A model generated the notes under the pieces. It ran no database searches. It worked only from the letters and a program-made list of their open reading frames with translations, and was not told the DNA's origin. The translations under genes were made by a program, and so were the position numbers. Shown in pieces: positions 45,511 through 54,637 of a stretch of DNA of 64,000 nucleotides. Source of the stretch: Cryobacterium sp. MP_M3 (lineage in GTDB: Bacteria > Actinomycetota > Actinomycetes > Actinomycetales > Microbacteriaceae); assembly GCF_015752155.1 (NCBI RefSeq), contig NZ_JADOVI010000012.1, forward strand, positions 40,770 to 104,769, written 5' to 3'. Every line of letters starts with the position of its first letter. The stretch's first letter is position 1.

Positions 45511-45546
45511 GTCGTGACGAACCCGGATCTCACCCCTCGTCGGCTC

Positions 45547-46764
45547 TCACTCCTCGTCGGAGGAATCGGTCGAGTGGTGGCGCGAATCCCGGTTCCAGTC
45601 ATGGCTCGAGTCGTCGCTGTGGCGGTCACCGTTCAGCGCGATCCGGGTCACCTTGCCGATCGGCTGCGGTGCCCCGGTCGAATCCGGCACCACCGAATCG
45701 GTGGTCAGGTACAGGTCGCCGCTCCGCAGTTCGATCGCGGCCGGCGACGAGATCGCCGTCAGCACGCTCGGCGTGTCCGATCCGCTCTCCAACACGGACA
45801 CCTGCCCCTTGCCATCCGACCCGCCGAAGTGCTCGGCGACGTAGATCGTGCCGGACCCGCGGGCCACAGCCAGCCCGGTCGCACCGACGAACCCGGTCGC
45901 GACCAGTTCGACGTCCCCGGAGTCCGGGTCGACCCGGTACACGGAGCCGCGTGCGCCCAGGCTCGCGTCCTCAGGCCCGCCCGGCGACGTCGTGACGTAG
46001 AGCCAGCCGTCGGGGCCGAGTTCGACGTCCGTCGGCACCGGCTCGAACCGGGACTCGTGGTCCGCAGCGCAGGCGGGGATGCCGACGGCGGCGGCGATCT
46101 CAGCGGTGATCAGGATCGGGTCACCGGCCGGCATCACTGCCACGGCGGACACGGATCCGTCGTAGTCGACGCGCAGGATGGCGTTGCCGCCTGCATCGGC
46201 CACGTACACGGCATCAGAGAGCGCCAGGCTGGCGTAGGGGTGGGTGTCGACCACGCCGGAGTATTCGGCGGGCGGTCCGGCCGGGTCGAACTGGGCAGCA
46301 CAGGTCGAGTCGAGTCCGTCGAAGCCGTACGTGTTGATCTGGTCGGGGTTCTCGGCGTTCTCGAATGCCCACAGGTCGGCCACCTGGCTGACGGTTCCGT
46401 CCTTCGCCCGCGACTTGAGGACCGCGGCGCTGTGGTCCTGGGCAACCTGCGCGAAGTACACGGTGCCCCGGCGCGCGGAGACCGCCGAGATCTCCTCGCC
46501 GGGAGCGCTCACCAGGGTTTCCCTGGTGCCGTCCGCGTTCACCTTCGTGAGCGAGCCGGTGAAGTTCTCGCTGACGTAGGCGTTATTCCACCGGTCCACC
46601 GCGAGGCTCAAAGGCGTGACAAGTCCGTCCGCCAGCGTCACCGGAGTGCCGATTGTCCCGGATCCGTGGTCGTCCCCTCGCTCATGGGCGAAGGCCGGCG
46701 CCGCGCCGAGGACCGACGCGACGAGTGCCGTGCAAGCGGCGAAAGTGAGAATCCTTGATTTCAT
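45547..46764 (-). CDS. Secreted ScyD/ScyE family beta-propeller protein
   Basis: A 405-residue protein with a Sec signal peptide (MKSRILTFAACTALVASVLGAAPAFA, cleavage after AFA). The mature part has repeated NHL/propeller-like strands such as LSLAVDRWNNAYVSENFTG, PTDVELGPDGWLYVTTSPGG and ATGLAVARGSGTIYVAEHFGG. The tail is Asp/His/Ser-rich. The family is named after scytonemin-cluster proteins, but most actinobacterial members have no known substrate. The His/Asp-rich tail might bind metal. It is convergent with kdpE. Confidence 0.85.
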   Translation of the reverse strand: MKSRILTFAACTALVASVLGAAPAFAHERGDDHGSGTIGTPVTLADGLVTPLSLAVDRWNNAYVSENFTGSLTKVNADGTRETLVSAPGEEISAVSARRGTVYFAQVAQDHSAAVLKSRAKDGTVSQVADLWAFENAENPDQINTYGFDGLDSTCAAQFDPAGPPAEYSGVVDTHPYASLALSDAVYVADAGGNAILRVDYDGSVSAVAVMPAGDPILITAEIAAAVGIPACAADHESRFEPVPTDVELGPDGWLYVTTSPGGPEDASLGARGSVYRVDPDSGDVELVATGFVGATGLAVARGSGTIYVAEHFGGSDGKGQVSVLESGSDTPSVLTAISSPAAIELRSGDLYLTTDSVVPDSTGAPQPIGKVTRIALNGDRHSDDSSHDWNRDSRHHSTDSSDEE

Positions 46765-47181
46765 GTTGAGCTCCTTGTGCTCGAAGTGGCTGTCAAGGAG
46801 AGGTCATCGCCAAGCAAACGGGGAATCGTGTGTGGGCGTCGGAAGTGGAACCATGTCTCCGACGCACCGGTGCTGCTCGGTCATGATCTCCCAAGGGAGC
46901 GGCGCACACACGAACGCCGACCATGGCAGATTAAGCCCTTCGGATGCCGGTGTCCAGAGCTTTGCGGACAATCGTCACGTCCCCCAACCCGAAGACCCGC
47001 CCTGCACGTTCGACAGTCCGCGCACGGCGCAGTTAAAAGCCTGGCAGAGGGACGAATCCACGGCGGCGGCCGTGACCTGCGACCAGCTGGCTCCTCATTG
47101 ACATCCGGTGCTCCCGGGAGCACTATGTGACTCAAATCCGCCCCTTCGATCAGACCGGGCGCGCCGCGACCTGGAGGCATT
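46765..47181. other. 417-bp gap before the CO dehydrogenase cluster
   Basis: No convincing gene was found on either strand. The right part holds the candidate cox promoter with a 16-bp palindrome. The left part holds the upstream region of the secreted propeller gene, whose AAGGAGCTC site lies just before its ATG on the minus strand. Confidence 0.6.
47098..47130 (+). promoter_or_regulatory. Candidate cox promoter with internal palindrome
   Basis: TTGACA (47098-47103) and TATGTG (47125-47130) flank the perfect 16-bp palindrome GTGCTCCCGGGAGCAC (47108-47123). The 21-nt spacing is longer than ideal, so this may be an operator-dependent promoter. It lies 52 nt before the coxM start. Confidence 0.45.
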
Positions 47182-48076
47182 GTGCAAATACCGGCTCAAT
47201 TCGACTATGTACGCGCGAGCACGATCGAAGACGCCCTGGCCCTGCTCGACCGCCACGGTCCGGAGTCCCGCGTCGTCGCCGGGGGGGCACAGCCTCCTGC
47301 CGATGATGAAACTGCGGCTTGCCAGGCCGGAATGGCTGATCGACATCAACGGCCTCTACGAACTGGATTTCATCCTCCCCGAGGCGACCCAACTCCGAAT
47401 CGGCGCCCTGACCCGTCACTCGACGCTCCTGGAATCGGCCGACGTGGCCAGGCTCTTCCCGATCGTGATCGATGCCGAGCGGGTGATCGCGGATCCCATC
47501 GTGCGCAACCGCGGCACCATCGGCGGATCGCTCTGCCAGGCCGACCCGGCCGAGGACCTGGCCACGGTGTGCGACGTTCTGCGCGCCCAGGCCGTCGTGC
47601 GCGGCCCAGGGGGCGAGCGCATCCTCACGATGGACGAGTTCCACAAGGGACCCTACGAGACGGCGGTCGCGCAGAACGAGTTGCTGGTCGAGATCCGGTT
47701 CCCGATCCGTCCGCGTGCGGGCAGCGCATACGAGAAGGTCGAACGCCGGGTCGGCGACTGGGCCGTCGTGGCGGCAGGGGCAGCCGTCAACCTCACCGAG
47801 GACGGGTCCGTGGACGATGTGGCCATCGGCCTCACCGCGGTGGGCCTTGACGGCACCATTGCGGAGGCCGAGGCAGTACTCCGCGGCCTGCGGCCCTCTG
47901 AGGAGCTGTTCGAGGAGGCCGGAAGGATCGCCGCGCTGGCCTCGATGCCCGTCGCCGACCAGCGCGGGCCGGTCGACTACAAACGGCACCTTGCCGACGA
48001 GCTCACCCGCAGGGTCCTGCGTCGCGCGTGTGCGCGAGCTCTCGAAACCCAGACCACGACAACGCAGGAAGGCTGA
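47182..48076 (+). pseudogene. coxM: CO dehydrogenase FAD subunit CoxM, frameshifted
   Basis: The medium subunit carries FAD and passes electrons from CoxS to the respiratory chain. The reading frame starts at GTG 47182 (GGAGG five nt upstream) with QIPAQFDYVRASTIEDALALLDRHG and reaches RVVAGG. The following HSLLPMMKLRLARPEWLIDI is in the next frame. The break is at seven G residues (47281-47287); six would restore VAGGHSLLPMMKLR, the normal FAD motif. Downstream are TIGGSLCQADPAEDLA (second FAD motif) and an intact C-terminus, about 298 residues in total. Everything but one base is intact, so it may be a recent mutation, a slippage switch or a sequencing error. Confidence 0.85.
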
Positions 48077-48081
48077 AGTCG

Positions 48082-48576
48082 ATGCAGATCAGCATGAGCA
48101 TGAACGGCGATGAGATCGCCCGTGAGATCGAACCTCGAGTGCTCCTCGTCCACTTCATCCGCGATGAACTGAGACTCACGGGCACCCACTGGGGGTGCGA
48201 CACGTCGAACTGCGGCACCTGCGTGGTCCTGATGGACGGCGTCCCGGTGAAATCCTGCACCGTGCTCGCGGCGATGGCGGACGGCCATGCCATCACCACG
48301 GTGGAGGGACTGGCGACCGGGGCGAACCTCGACCCGGTCCAGCAGGGCTTCATGGAGGAACACGGGCTGCAGTGCGGCTTCTGCACGCCGGGAATGATGC
48401 TCACCGCCCGGGCGCTGCTCGACCGGAATCCGCACCCGGATGACACGGAGATCCGCGAGGCCATCTCCGGCCAGATCTGCCGCTGTACCGGGTACGCCAC
48501 GATCGTGCGGTCGGTGAAATGGGCCGCCGAACACCCCGTAGTCGACGAAAACGCTGAAGAAGAGGTCCCGGCATGA
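48082..48576 (+). CDS. coxS: CO dehydrogenase iron-sulfur subunit CoxS
   Basis: A 164-residue small subunit with two [2Fe-2S] clusters. The ferredoxin-like N-terminal domain has GCDTSNCGTC...KSC, and the helical C-terminal domain has QCGFCTPGMML and ICRCTGY. The start at ATG 48082 follows AGGAAGG. It transfers electrons from the Mo site of CoxL to the FAD of CoxM. It overlaps coxL by four bases. Confidence 0.97.
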   Translation: MQISMSMNGDEIAREIEPRVLLVHFIRDELRLTGTHWGCDTSNCGTCVVLMDGVPVKSCTVLAAMADGHAITTVEGLATGANLDPVQQGFMEEHGLQCGFCTPGMMLTARALLDRNPHPDDTEIREAISGQICRCTGYATIVRSVKWAAEHPVVDENAEEEVPA

Positions 48577-50966
48577 CCATCACAGAGGCCCACGCCCCGA
48601 ACCCTGCCGCCGGCGACGCGGATCGCCCGATCGGCTACGGCCGCATCCAACGCAAGGAAGACCCCCGTTTCGTGCGCGGCAAGGGACACTACGTCGATGA
48701 CATCGTGCTTCCCGGGATGCTGCACGGGGCCATCCTGAGGTCGCCGGTGGCGCACGCCCGACTCGTCTCCATCGACACCACCCGGGCCCTCGCCCACCCC
48801 GGTGTCGTCGCGGTGATCACGGGGAAGGATCTCCTCGGGCTCAAACTGGCCTGGGCGCCGACCCTGTCGGCCGACGTGCAGGCTGTGCTCGTCACCGACA
48901 AGGTGCGGTTCCAAGGCCAGGAGGTCGCGTTCGTGATCGCCGAGGACCGGTACGCGGCCCGCGATGCCCTCGAACTCATCGATGTCGACTACGACGTGCT
49001 CACACCCGTCATCGACGCCCGCCACGCCCTCGACCCAGGCGCCCCGGTCATCCGCGACGAGATCGAGGGACGCACCGACAACCACATCTTCGACTGGGAA
49101 GCCGGGAAGGCCGCCGAGACCGACGCGGTCTTCGCCTCCGCCGACGTCATCGTCAAACAGGAGATCGTCTATCCGCGGTCGCACCCGGCCCCGATGGAAA
49201 CCTGCGGGGCGGTCGCCGACTTCGAACCGATCGAGGGCGCCCTCACCCTGTACGAGACCAGCCAGGCGCCGCACGCGCACCGCACCCTGTTCGCGATCGT
49301 GTCCGGCATCCCCGAGCACAAGATCCGGATCGTGTCCCCCGACATCGGCGGCGGGTTCGGCAACAAGGTCGGCATCTACCCCGGCTACATCCTGGCCGTC
49401 GTCGGGTCGATCGTCACCGGCCGCCCGGTCAAGTGGGTCGAGGACCGCTCGGAAAACCTCATGTCGACGTCGTTCGCTCGCGACTACATCATGCAGGGAG
49501 AGAGCGCGGCCACGAAGGACGGCAAGATCCTCGCCCTCCGCACCAACGTGCTCGCCGACCACGGGGCGTTCAACGCTACGGCGCAGCCCTCGAAGTACCC
49601 GGCCGGCTTCTTCCACATTTTCACCGGCAGCTACGACCTCCAGGCCGCGCACTGCAAGGTCACCGGCGTGTACACGAACAAGGCGCCGGGCGGAGTCGCC
49701 TATGCCTGCTCGTTCCGGGTCACCGAAGCCGTCCTCCTCGTGGAGCGGATGGTCGACATGCTCGCCCAGAAACTGGAGATGGACCCGGCGGAGCTGCGCC
49801 TGAAGAACCTGATCAAGCCCGAGCAGTTCCCGTACAAGAACAAGACGGGTTGGGAGTACGACTCCGGCAACTACGAGCGGGCGCTGCGACTGTCGATGGA
49901 GATCGCCGGCTACGACGACCTGCGACGGGAGCAGAAGGAGAAGCGTGCTCGTGGCGAGCTGATGGGGATCGGCATCTCGTTCTTCACCGAGACTGTCGGA
50001 GCCGGCCCGCGCAAGCACATGGACATCGTGGGCCTGGGCATGGCGGACGGTGCCGAGTTGCGCATCCACCCGACCGGGAAGGCCGTCGTGCGGATCTCCG
50101 TGCAGAGTCAGGGCCAGGGCCACGAAACCACGTTCGCGCAGATCGTGGCCGAGGAGATCGGTATCCCCCCGGAGGACATCGACGTGGTGCACGGCGACAC
50201 TGACCAGACCCCCTTCGGCCTCGGCACCTACGGGAGCCGGTCGACCCCGGTCAGCGGCGCTGCGGTCGCCCTCGTCGCCCGGAAGGTGCGGGAGAAGGCG
50301 AAGTTCATCGCCGCCGCGATGCTCGAAACCCGGCCGGAGGACCTTGAATGGGAGAAGGGACGCTGGTTCGTCAAGGGCGACCCGAGCATCGGCAAGACCA
50401 TGGCCGAGATAGCCATGGGCGCGCACGGCACCGTGGCCCTGCCGGAAGGCATCGACGGCAACCTCGACGCCGAGGTCACCTACGACCCGCCCAACCTCAC
50501 CTTCCCGTTCGGCGCCTACATCTGCGTCGTCGACGTCGACCCGGGAACCGGCCACGTCAAGGTGCGCCGGTTCATCGCCGTCGACGACTGCGGCACCCGG
50601 ATCAACCCGATGATCATCGAAGGCCAGGTGCACGGCGGCCTGACCGACGGCGTCGGGATGGCGCTGATGCAGTTCATCGGCTTCGACGAGGCCGGAAACA
50701 ACCTCGGCGGGTCGTTCATGGACTACCTCATCCCCACCTCGATGGAGGTTCCGAACTGGGAGACCGGGTTCACCGTGACTCCGTCGCCGCACCACCCGAT
50801 CGGGGCGAAAGGAGTAGGCGAGTCGGCGACGGTCGGCTCACCACCCGCCATCCTGAATGCCGTGGTGGACGCCATCTCGCCACTCGGCGTCACGCACATG
50901 GACATGCCGTGCACCCCGGCCAGGGTCTGGGCCGCCATGCAGGGCCGCGCGACACCGCCGATCTAG
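48573..50966 (+). CDS. coxL: Aerobic carbon monoxide dehydrogenase large subunit CoxL, form I
   Basis: The catalytic subunit oxidises CO to CO2 at a Mo-Cu centre with molybdopterin cytosine dinucleotide. The 797-residue protein has the diagnostic form I loop AYACSFR at residues 376-382, with the Cu-ligating Cys379. The base Glu750 lies in AKGVGESATVG. GGGFGNKVGIYPGY (about 259-272) and GQGHETTFAQIVAEE match the cofactor-binding segments. Form II and xanthine dehydrogenase homologues lack this loop, so true CO oxidation, including at atmospheric levels, is predicted. Confidence 0.96.
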   Translation: MTITEAHAPNPAAGDADRPIGYGRIQRKEDPRFVRGKGHYVDDIVLPGMLHGAILRSPVAHARLVSIDTTRALAHPGVVAVITGKDLLGLKLAWAPTLSADVQAVLVTDKVRFQGQEVAFVIAEDRYAARDALELIDVDYDVLTPVIDARHALDPGAPVIRDEIEGRTDNHIFDWEAGKAAETDAVFASADVIVKQEIVYPRSHPAPMETCGAVADFEPIEGALTLYETSQAPHAHRTLFAIVSGIPEHKIRIVSPDIGGGFGNKVGIYPGYILAVVGSIVTGRPVKWVEDRSENLMSTSFARDYIMQGESAATKDGKILALRTNVLADHGAFNATAQPSKYPAGFFHIFTGSYDLQAAHCKVTGVYTNKAPGGVAYACSFRVTEAVLLVERMVDMLAQKLEMDPAELRLKNLIKPEQFPYKNKTGWEYDSGNYERALRLSMEIAGYDDLRREQKEKRARGELMGIGISFFTETVGAGPRKHMDIVGLGMADGAELRIHPTGKAVVRISVQSQGQGHETTFAQIVAEEIGIPPEDIDVVHGDTDQTPFGLGTYGSRSTPVSGAAVALVARKVREKAKFIAAAMLETRPEDLEWEKGRWFVKGDPSIGKTMAEIAMGAHGTVALPEGIDGNLDAEVTYDPPNLTFPFGAYICVVDVDPGTGHVKVRRFIAVDDCGTRINPMIIEGQVHGGLTDGVGMALMQFIGFDEAGNNLGGSFMDYLIPTSMEVPNWETGFTVTPSPHHPIGAKGVGESATVGSPPAILNAVVDAISPLGVTHMDMPCTPARVWAAMQGRATPPI

Positions 50967-50967
50967 G

Positions 50968-51885
50968 ATGCCGATCTCGGGCGGGGCACTGGAACAGCGT
51001 GCCCAGGAACTCGCCGGGCGGCGCGAGGCGTTCGTGCGCGCCACAGTGGTGCGCGCCCAGCGGCCCACGAGCGTCCACGCGGGAGACACGGCGCTCCTCC
51101 ACGCCGACGGGCACCTGGACGGCTTCGTCGGCGGCGCCTGCGTGGAGGCCTCCGTCCGGGAATACGGCTTGCAGGCGCTGTCCGCCCGCGAACCGCTCCT
51201 GCTCCGGGTCGTCGCCGGGGAACCGTCGCACAGCAGGGAGGACGGCGCCGTCGAGGTGTCGAACCCCTGCCTGAGCGGAGGCGCCGTCGAGATCTTCCTC
51301 GAACCGTCCGTCCCTGCGCCGCGCGTCGTCGTGGTCGGGGCGACCCCCGTCGCGCAGGCCCTGGCGGTGCTGGGCGCCGGGCTCGGGTTCGAGATGGAGC
51401 TGGTGGACGGCGCGGCGACGGAGACCCACCCCGACGACGCCGCCCTGATCGTGGCCTCGCACGGCCACGACGAGGAAGCGTCCCTCGAAGCCGCGCTCCG
51501 TGCGGGTGTCCCCTACGTGGCCCTCGTCGCCAGCGCGAAACGAGGCCCCGCCGTGGTTGCCTCCCTCAATGTCGAGGACCGACTCCGGTCCCGCGTGTTC
51601 AGCCCGGCCGGGCTGGACCTCGGCGCCAGGACCCCGGCCGAGGTCGCGCTGTCGATCCTGGCCCAGCTGGTCGTCGAGCGTGCCGGGCAGCGATCGCCCG
51701 AGGCCGCGGCGGCCGTCGCCGTGGCCGCGCCGACGACCGCCATCGACCCGGTCTGCGGCATGAGCGTCGCCGCCGTCGATGCCACCCCCCACGTGGAACG
51801 AGACGGAGTCACGACCTACTTTTGTTCGACGGGCTGCCGCGCCGCCTTCCTCGCCGGTCCGGAGCGGTATGCCAGCCCAGCCTGA
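50968..51885 (+). CDS. XdhC/CoxI-family maturation factor with C-terminal YHS domain
   Basis: A 305-residue protein starting one base after the coxL stop. The N-terminal XdhC domain is GFVGGACVEASVREY, with a Cys that fits cofactor handling. A Rossmann part follows (RVVVVGATPVAQALAVLGAGLGFEMELVDGA). A YHS metal-binding domain is fused at the end (IDPVCGMSVAAVDATP...YFCSTGCRAAFLAGPERYA). XdhC-like proteins insert or sulfurate the Mo cofactor. A YHS domain, which is often Cu- or heavy-metal-linked, would suit delivery of copper to the Mo-Cu site. That last point is inference. Confidence 0.85.
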   Translation: MPISGGALEQRAQELAGRREAFVRATVVRAQRPTSVHAGDTALLHADGHLDGFVGGACVEASVREYGLQALSAREPLLLRVVAGEPSHSREDGAVEVSNPCLSGGAVEIFLEPSVPAPRVVVVGATPVAQALAVLGAGLGFEMELVDGAATETHPDDAALIVASHGHDEEASLEAALRAGVPYVALVASAKRGPAVVASLNVEDRLRSRVFSPAGLDLGARTPAEVALSILAQLVVERAGQRSPEAAAAVAVAAPTTAIDPVCGMSVAAVDATPHVERDGVTTYFCSTGCRAAFLAGPERYASPA

Positions 51886-52477
51886 GGCCAGGGTCGCCGG
51901 CCTCGTGCTGGCCGCCGGGGCATCCCGTCGACTCGGCCGACCCAAACAGCTGCTCCCCTACCGCGACGGCGTCATCCTCGACACCGTGCTCGCCACGGCC
52001 AGGAGCTGTGGCTTCGACCAGCTGTTGCTCGCGCTCGGCGGCGCGGCCGATGAGGTCAGGCACACCGTCGACACCAGCGGTGCCACCGTGGTGGAGAACA
52101 CCCGGTGTGAAGACGGATGCTCGTCCTCCATCGCCGCCGCACTCCCCGCCCTCACCGAAGGCACTGAGGTTCTCGTGCTGCTGCTCGGCGACCAGCCTGA
52201 GATCCGTACCGACACCGTAAGCCGGCTGCTGGCCGGGCGTGGGGACTCCCCCATCGCCGTGTGCCGATACTCCGACGGGATCGGCCACCCGTTCGCCTTC
52301 GCCGACGCGACGTTTCCGGCGTTCGCCGCCCTGCACGGCGACAAGGGGGTCTGGCGACTGCTCGAGCAGCGCGCCGGAGAGGTCGTCGAGGTCGCGGTGC
52401 CCGGAACGATCCCGCTCGACGTGGACACCGAGGCCGACTACGACCGGCTGCTCGACGCCCTCGGGCGGACACGATGA
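51869..52477 (+). CDS. MocA-like molybdenum cofactor cytidylyltransferase
   Basis: A 202-residue nucleotidyltransferase that probably makes molybdopterin cytosine dinucleotide for CoxL. The N-terminal motif is GLVLAAGASRRLGRPKQLLPYRDGVILD, with LLLGDQPEIRTDTV for metal binding and GHPFAFADATFPAFAALHGDKG for substrate. The ATG at 51869 overlaps the XdhC-YHS gene by 17 nt and its stop overlaps coxD. Confidence 0.9.
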   Translation: MPAQPEARVAGLVLAAGASRRLGRPKQLLPYRDGVILDTVLATARSCGFDQLLLALGGAADEVRHTVDTSGATVVENTRCEDGCSSSIAAALPALTEGTEVLVLLLGDQPEIRTDTVSRLLAGRGDSPIAVCRYSDGIGHPFAFADATFPAFAALHGDKGVWRLLEQRAGEVVEVAVPGTIPLDVDTEADYDRLLDALGRTR

Positions 52478-53397
52478 CCCCGTCGGCCCGCGCTGGCGCC
52501 GAAGACGAGGTGAAGGCGCTCATACCCGACGTGGATTCCCTGCTGGAGAGGCTCGACGAGATCGACTATCTCGCCGATACCGGGCTGGCCACCGCCTTGT
52601 TCCTGGCCGTGCGGATGCCGCAGCCGATCCTGCTCGAGGGTGAGCCCGGCGTCGGCAAGACCGAGGCCGCCAAGGCGCTCGCCCGTGTGCTCGACACGCC
52701 GCTGTTCCGTCTACAGTGCTACGAGGGAATCGACGCCGGCGAAGCCCTCTACGAGTGGAACTATCCTCGCCAATTGCTCGGGATCCGGCTGGCCGAAGCG
52801 CGCAACGTGACGCTCGCCGAGACGGAGTTGTTCGGTCCGGAGTACCTGCTGCGGCGCCCTCTGCTGGCGGCCATCGAGCATCCGGGGCCGCGCCCGGCCG
52901 TGCTGCTCCTCGACGAGATCGACCGTGCCGACGCCGAGTTCGAGGCGTTCACGTTCGAGTTGCTCGCCGAAGCCGCCGTGACCATCCCGGAGCTCGGCAC
53001 CGTGCGGGCCAGCCACCCGCCGATCGTCATCCTCACCTCGAATCGCACCCGCGACCTGCACGACGCCCTCACCCGGCGCTGCCTCTACCACTGGATCGAC
53101 TACCCGGCGCCCGAACGCATCGCCGAAATCGTGCGGCGTCGCGTGCCTTCCAGCGCCGAGCCGCTCGCCCTGCAGGCTGCGACCGCCATCACGGCGCTCC
53201 GCTCCCTCGACCTGGCGAAGCCGCCCGGCATCGCGGAGGCGATCGACTGGGTGTCGGCGCTGGCCGTGCTGGGCGTCAACCGGCTCGAACCGGCGAGCAT
53301 CGACCATACCTGGGGATCGATCCTCAAGAATCGCGACGACCTCGACCTGGCCCGCTCGCGCGGGACCGCGTGGCTGATCGGTGCGGACCATGGCTGA
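52474..53397 (+). CDS. coxD: MoxR-type AAA+ ATPase CoxD
   Basis: A 307-residue AAA+ protein that in Oligotropha CoxD drives assembly of the Cu-S part of the Mo-Cu site. Walker A is GEPGVGKTEAAKAL, Walker B is AVLLLDEIDRADAEFEAF, and sensor 1 is VILTSNRTRDLHDALTRRCLY. ATG 52474 overlaps the previous stop (ATGA). It works with the VWA protein CoxE, which is encoded next. Confidence 0.94.
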   Translation: MTPSARAGAEDEVKALIPDVDSLLERLDEIDYLADTGLATALFLAVRMPQPILLEGEPGVGKTEAAKALARVLDTPLFRLQCYEGIDAGEALYEWNYPRQLLGIRLAEARNVTLAETELFGPEYLLRRPLLAAIEHPGPRPAVLLLDEIDRADAEFEAFTFELLAEAAVTIPELGTVRASHPPIVILTSNRTRDLHDALTRRCLYHWIDYPAPERIAEIVRRRVPSSAEPLALQAATAITALRSLDLAKPPGIAEAIDWVSALAVLGVNRLEPASIDHTWGSILKNRDDLDLARSRGTAWLIGADHG

Positions 53398-54637
53398 GAC
53401 CCAGGCAGTTCGGGGCGAACCCCGGGTGGAGGCCGCAGCCCTTGCGGCCGGGTTCAGCACCGCTCTGCGACGGGCAGGGCTCCCGGTTTCCCTGGACCGG
53501 GCCGCCCGGCTGGCGGAGGCGCTCCGGCTCGTGCCGCCACATTCCCTCGCCCCTTTGTACTGGACGAGCAGGGTGGTGCTGGTCACCTCCCAGGACCAGC
53601 TGCCCGTCTTCGACAGCGTGTTCACGGCGGTCTTCGGCGGGCTTCTCGACCCCGCCGACAGCCGGGGCGACACCACTGCCCCGCCGTCGATCGGCGCCGA
53701 ACCCCGTTCCCGGCCGGCCCCGCCGGATGACCGCCCAGTCGGAGCCGACAGCGCCGAACGCGCGCCGCAGCCGCCCGCCCTCGTGCCCGGCGGCGACTCC
53801 TCCGGCTTGGACGGCCCGGAGCGGGAGTCGGTTCTGATGATGGCCTCGGCCGAGGAACGGCTGCACGACATGTCTTTCGCCGAGTTGACCGCCGACGAGA
53901 TCACCCGGATTCGCCACCTAGTGCGGCGGATCTCCCTGTCAACGCCGACGCGCCTGAGCCGCCGCACCCGGGCCTCCGCGACGAGGACCGCCCGGCTTGA
54001 CCTCCGACGCACCGTGCGGGCCGCAGGCCACACGGGCGGGGACCCGGCCCGTCTCGTCTACGCCCGGCGCCGCCCCCGACTCCGTCGCCTGGTGTTGCTC
54101 TGCGACGTCTCCGGCTCGATGGAGCCCTACACCAGGGTCTTCCTGTCCCTTCTCCAGGGCGCGGTCTCCGGCGCACAGGCCGAGGCGTTCGTATTCTCAA
54201 CCAGACTGACCCGGCTCACCAGGCAGCTGGCACTGCGGGATCCGGACCAGGCCCTCGCGCAGGCCGCCGCGGGCACAGAGGACTGGGCCGGAGGCACCCG
54301 CCTGGCCGAGAGCATCCGACGGTTCATCGACGACCACGGCCGACGCGGACTCGCCCGTGGATCGGTGATCGTGCTGATCTCGGACGGCTGGGCTCAGGAT
54401 GACCCGGCAGACGTCGACGCCCAGATGGCCAGGCTCAGGCGGCTGGCCTTCCGGATCGTCTGGGTGAACCCTCGGAAGGTGGCACCGGACTACCGGCCGC
54501 TCACGGGCGGCATGGCCGCCGCCCTGCCCTACATCGACGCCTTCGTCAGCGGTCACAGCTACACGGCCCTGGCGGAAGTGGCGGCGGCGATCCGCGCCGA
54601 CCGCATTCCACCATCCGCGAACAGAGGGACGAAATAA
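53390..54637 (+). CDS. coxE: VWA domain protein CoxE
   Basis: A 415-residue partner of CoxD. The helical N-terminal part is followed by a Pro/Ser-rich linker (about 85-140) and the von Willebrand A domain from about 225, with MIDAS motif LLCDVSGSMEPY and a later DDPADVD segment. CoxD/CoxE-type pairs act as a metal-insertion chaperone in CO dehydrogenase maturation. The start at ATG 53390 overlaps coxD by eight nt. Confidence 0.93.
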   Translation: MAETQAVRGEPRVEAAALAAGFSTALRRAGLPVSLDRAARLAEALRLVPPHSLAPLYWTSRVVLVTSQDQLPVFDSVFTAVFGGLLDPADSRGDTTAPPSIGAEPRSRPAPPDDRPVGADSAERAPQPPALVPGGDSSGLDGPERESVLMMASAEERLHDMSFAELTADEITRIRHLVRRISLSTPTRLSRRTRASATRTARLDLRRTVRAAGHTGGDPARLVYARRRPRLRRLVLLCDVSGSMEPYTRVFLSLLQGAVSGAQAEAFVFSTRLTRLTRQLALRDPDQALAQAAAGTEDWAGGTRLAESIRRFIDDHGRRGLARGSVIVLISDGWAQDDPADVDAQMARLRRLAFRIVWVNPRKVAPDYRPLTGGMAAALPYIDAFVSGHSYTALAEVAAAIRADRIPPSANRGTK

